A stretch of 7,013 nucleotides of DNA, taken from CAYMRB01 sp964392615. GTDB lineage: Bacteria > Planctomycetota > UBA8108. Each line of letters opens with the position of its first letter. The first letter of the stretch is position 1. The notes below the pieces were generated by a model. It ran no database searches. It saw only the letters and a program-made list of their open reading frames with translations, and was not told the DNA's origin. Positions 5,981 through 7,013 of this stretch are shown piece after piece. Position numbers and translations under genes: made by a program. The stretch spans positions 1-7,013 of the forward strand of contig CAYMRB010000495.1 in assembly GCA_964392615.1 (NCBI GenBank). Reading direction: 5' to 3'.

Positions 5981-7013
5981 ATGAGAAGCCCCGCGGTCGC
6001 GGCTGTCGCCGCCGTCGTCATCGCTGTCGCCGCTCGATTCTGTGCGCCTCTTGCCGCAGAGGACTGGCCCCAGGTCAAGCTCGACGCGCGTCGCAGCGGC
6101 GACGCCGCCGGCCGTCGTCTCGAGACGCCGCTCGGCCTCGTCGGCGCGGTGCCGCTCACCGATGCCGTCTTTGCGTCGCCCGCCGTCGCCGACGGCAAGG
6201 TGTACGCGCTCGATGGCTCGGGCGTGCTCCACTGCATCGACGCGACGAGCTTGCGGGTCGTCTGGAAGTTCGCGTCGCCCGCGGCCGACGACGAGACCGC
6301 GGCGCGCAGTCCGGCCGGCAAGACGAACTACAACAACGTCTGCTCGCCTGCCGTCGTCGGCGGGTACGTCCACTTCGGAACGATGGCGGGGGACTGGTTC
6401 GTGCTCGACGCGCGCGACGGCGCCGTCGTTCGTCGGATTCCGTGCGGCGAGCCGATCTTCTCCGGGGCCGCCGTGACCGAGCGCGGCGTGTACTTCGCCA
6501 CGCTCGGCTCGCACGTGCACGCGCTCGACCCGGACGGCACCGTGCGGTGGACGTGGGACTACGTTCGCGAGGAGCTCGGCTTCCGCGGCAATCGCTGGAG
6601 CGGCGCCGATTGGGCGCGCCTCGCGGGGCGAGCGACGTGGCGCCAGCAATTCCTCTGCACGCGCGATCTCGCGGTCCATAGCGATGCCGATGGAGACACG
6701 ATCGTGCTGCCGGCCGGCGGGGTGATCGTTTGGTTGCGAGACGCCGGCTCGCGAGCGAAACCGCGCGCGATCTGGCGCAGCCGGCGAGAGAGCCCGGGAA
6801 CGCTGGGGCTGTCGGTCGGCGCCGATGGCGCGGTCTACCGGCAATGGCATCGTCGGGACAACAACGGATGGGTCGAAGTCCTGAGGCTGGTCGAGGCGGA
6901 GTCCGATTCCGACTCCGACTCCGACTCCGACACCGACACCGACTCCGATTCCGACTCCGATTCCGACTCCGACTCCGAGTCCGACTCCGACTCCGACTCC
7001 GACCCCCACAACC
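5981..7013 (+). CDS. Secreted PQQ-like beta-propeller protein with Ser-Asp repeat (C-terminus beyond window)
   Basis: The ATG at 5981 lies 9 bp after the mogA stop. The frame is open to the window end, giving 344 residues of a longer protein. Residues 1-26 look like a Sec signal peptide: hydrophobic core AVAAVAAVVIAVAA, cleavage probably after LAA and before EDWPQ; Cys21 lacks a lipobox. WPQ followed by LDARRSGD resembles the start of many secreted quinoprotein-like propellers. PQQ-type blades are visible at about 63-97 (FASPAVADGKVYALDGSGVL), 120-153 (CSPAVVGGYVHF, then FVLDARDG) and 160-191 (FSGAAVTERGVYFATLGS, then VHALDPDGTVRW), with weaker ones near 225-266 and 273-304. Residues 308-341 are an almost pure Ser-Asp repeat. 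The fold is BamB/alcohol-dehydrogenase-like, but nothing shows that it binds PQQ or is an enzyme; a scaffold or binding role is equally likely. Cys85, 121, 155 and 226 would lie in the exported part. The Shine-Dalgarno sequence is weak, so translation may be coupled to mogA. Confidence 0.85.
   Translation, partial: MRSPAVAAVAAVVIAVAARFCAPLAAEDWPQVKLDARRSGDAAGRRLETPLGLVGAVPLTDAVFASPAVADGKVYALDGSGVLHCIDATSLRVVWKFASPAADDETAARSPAGKTNYNNVCSPAVVGGYVHFGTMAGDWFVLDARDGAVVRRIPCGEPIFSGAAVTERGVYFATLGSHVHALDPDGTVRWTWDYVREELGFRGNRWSGADWARLAGRATWRQQFLCTRDLAVHSDADGDTIVLPAGGVIVWLRDAGSRAKPRAIWRSRRESPGTLGLSVGADGAVYRQWHRRDNNGWVEVLRLVEAESDSDSDSDSDTDTDSDSDSDSDSDSESDSDSDSDPHN
6902..7003 (+). repeat. Hexanucleotide (TCCGAC)n microsatellite coding Ser-Asp repeat
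   Basis: Seventeen consecutive 6-bp units: mostly TCCGAC, with three TCCGAT, two ACCGAC (Thr-Asp) and one TCCGAG (Ser-Glu). The unit length is a multiple of three, so gain or loss of units lengthens or shortens the protein without a frameshift. Most variants keep the Ser/Thr-Asp/Glu character, suggesting selection on the peptide. It follows the last visible propeller blade and is followed by Pro-His-Asn at the window edge. On the opposite strand the same tract reads as Val-Gly repeats, which has no meaning of its own. Confidence 0.93.

Noticed and set aside
6902..7003. Hexanucleotide tract considered as a telomere, origin iteron or recombination site
   Set aside because: It lies in frame within a coding sequence with synonymous and conservative variants, which fits a protein-level Ser-Asp repeat better.
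2057..7009. A 1,650-codon open frame on the minus strand
   Set aside because: It runs antisense to three well-supported genes that all lie in the same plus frame, so one antisense frame stays open because of their strong G/C third-position bias. Its product is Arg/Val/Asp-rich without motifs, and its Val-Gly start is only the reverse reading of the Ser-Asp repeat.

Overview
This is a GC-rich bacterial window of 7,013 bp. It holds four recognisable loci, densely packed, with strong G/C bias at third codon positions. A transmembrane Ser/Thr kinase fused to an FGE/sulfatase-modifying-factor-like domain, beside a secreted PQQ-type propeller that begins 'EDWPQ' after its signal peptide, points to Planctomycetota. 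Myxococcota or a related high-GC phylum cannot be excluded. No rRNA, tRNA, CRISPR array, insertion sequence or phage gene was found.

Layout. Positions 1-1350 (minus strand) carry rhaB, encoding L-rhamnulokinase, with its C-terminus cut off by the window edge. Positions 1351-1641 are a divergent intergenic region with one weak candidate promoter and an inverted repeat. Positions 1642-5326 (plus strand) are one ancestral gene, now in two reading frames, for a very large modular protein. Its modules in order are: Ser/Thr kinase, transmembrane helix, Pro/Ala/Gly/Thr tandem-repeat stalk, TPR-like helices, about four Ig-like beta-sandwich domains, and an FGE-like domain. The kinase is broken near 2090: about ten residues holding the catalytic-loop HRD motif are missing and the frame shifts by one. 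Positions 5393-5971 are mogA (molybdopterin adenylyltransferase), started with TTG, its ribosome binding site lying inside a predicted hairpin. Positions 5981-7013 are the first part of a secreted PQQ-like beta-propeller protein that runs into a 102-bp Ser-Asp hexanucleotide repeat and off the window.

How they fit together. The three plus-strand loci lie head to tail (gaps of 66 and 9 bp), all downstream parts are in the same frame, and they could be one transcript. mogA and the propeller gene are very likely co-transcribed. The kinase-FGE protein would sit in the inner membrane with the kinase in the cytoplasm and the Ig/FGE part outside. As sequenced it should be inactive as a kinase. rhaB faces away and belongs to a sugar catabolism unit extending left of the window.

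The most interesting points are the broken receptor-kinase with a degenerate FGE-like sensor domain, the two different coding tandem repeats (72 bp and 6 bp units), and the hairpin over the mogA ribosome binding site. I did not find a convincing wholly new defence or mobile system here.
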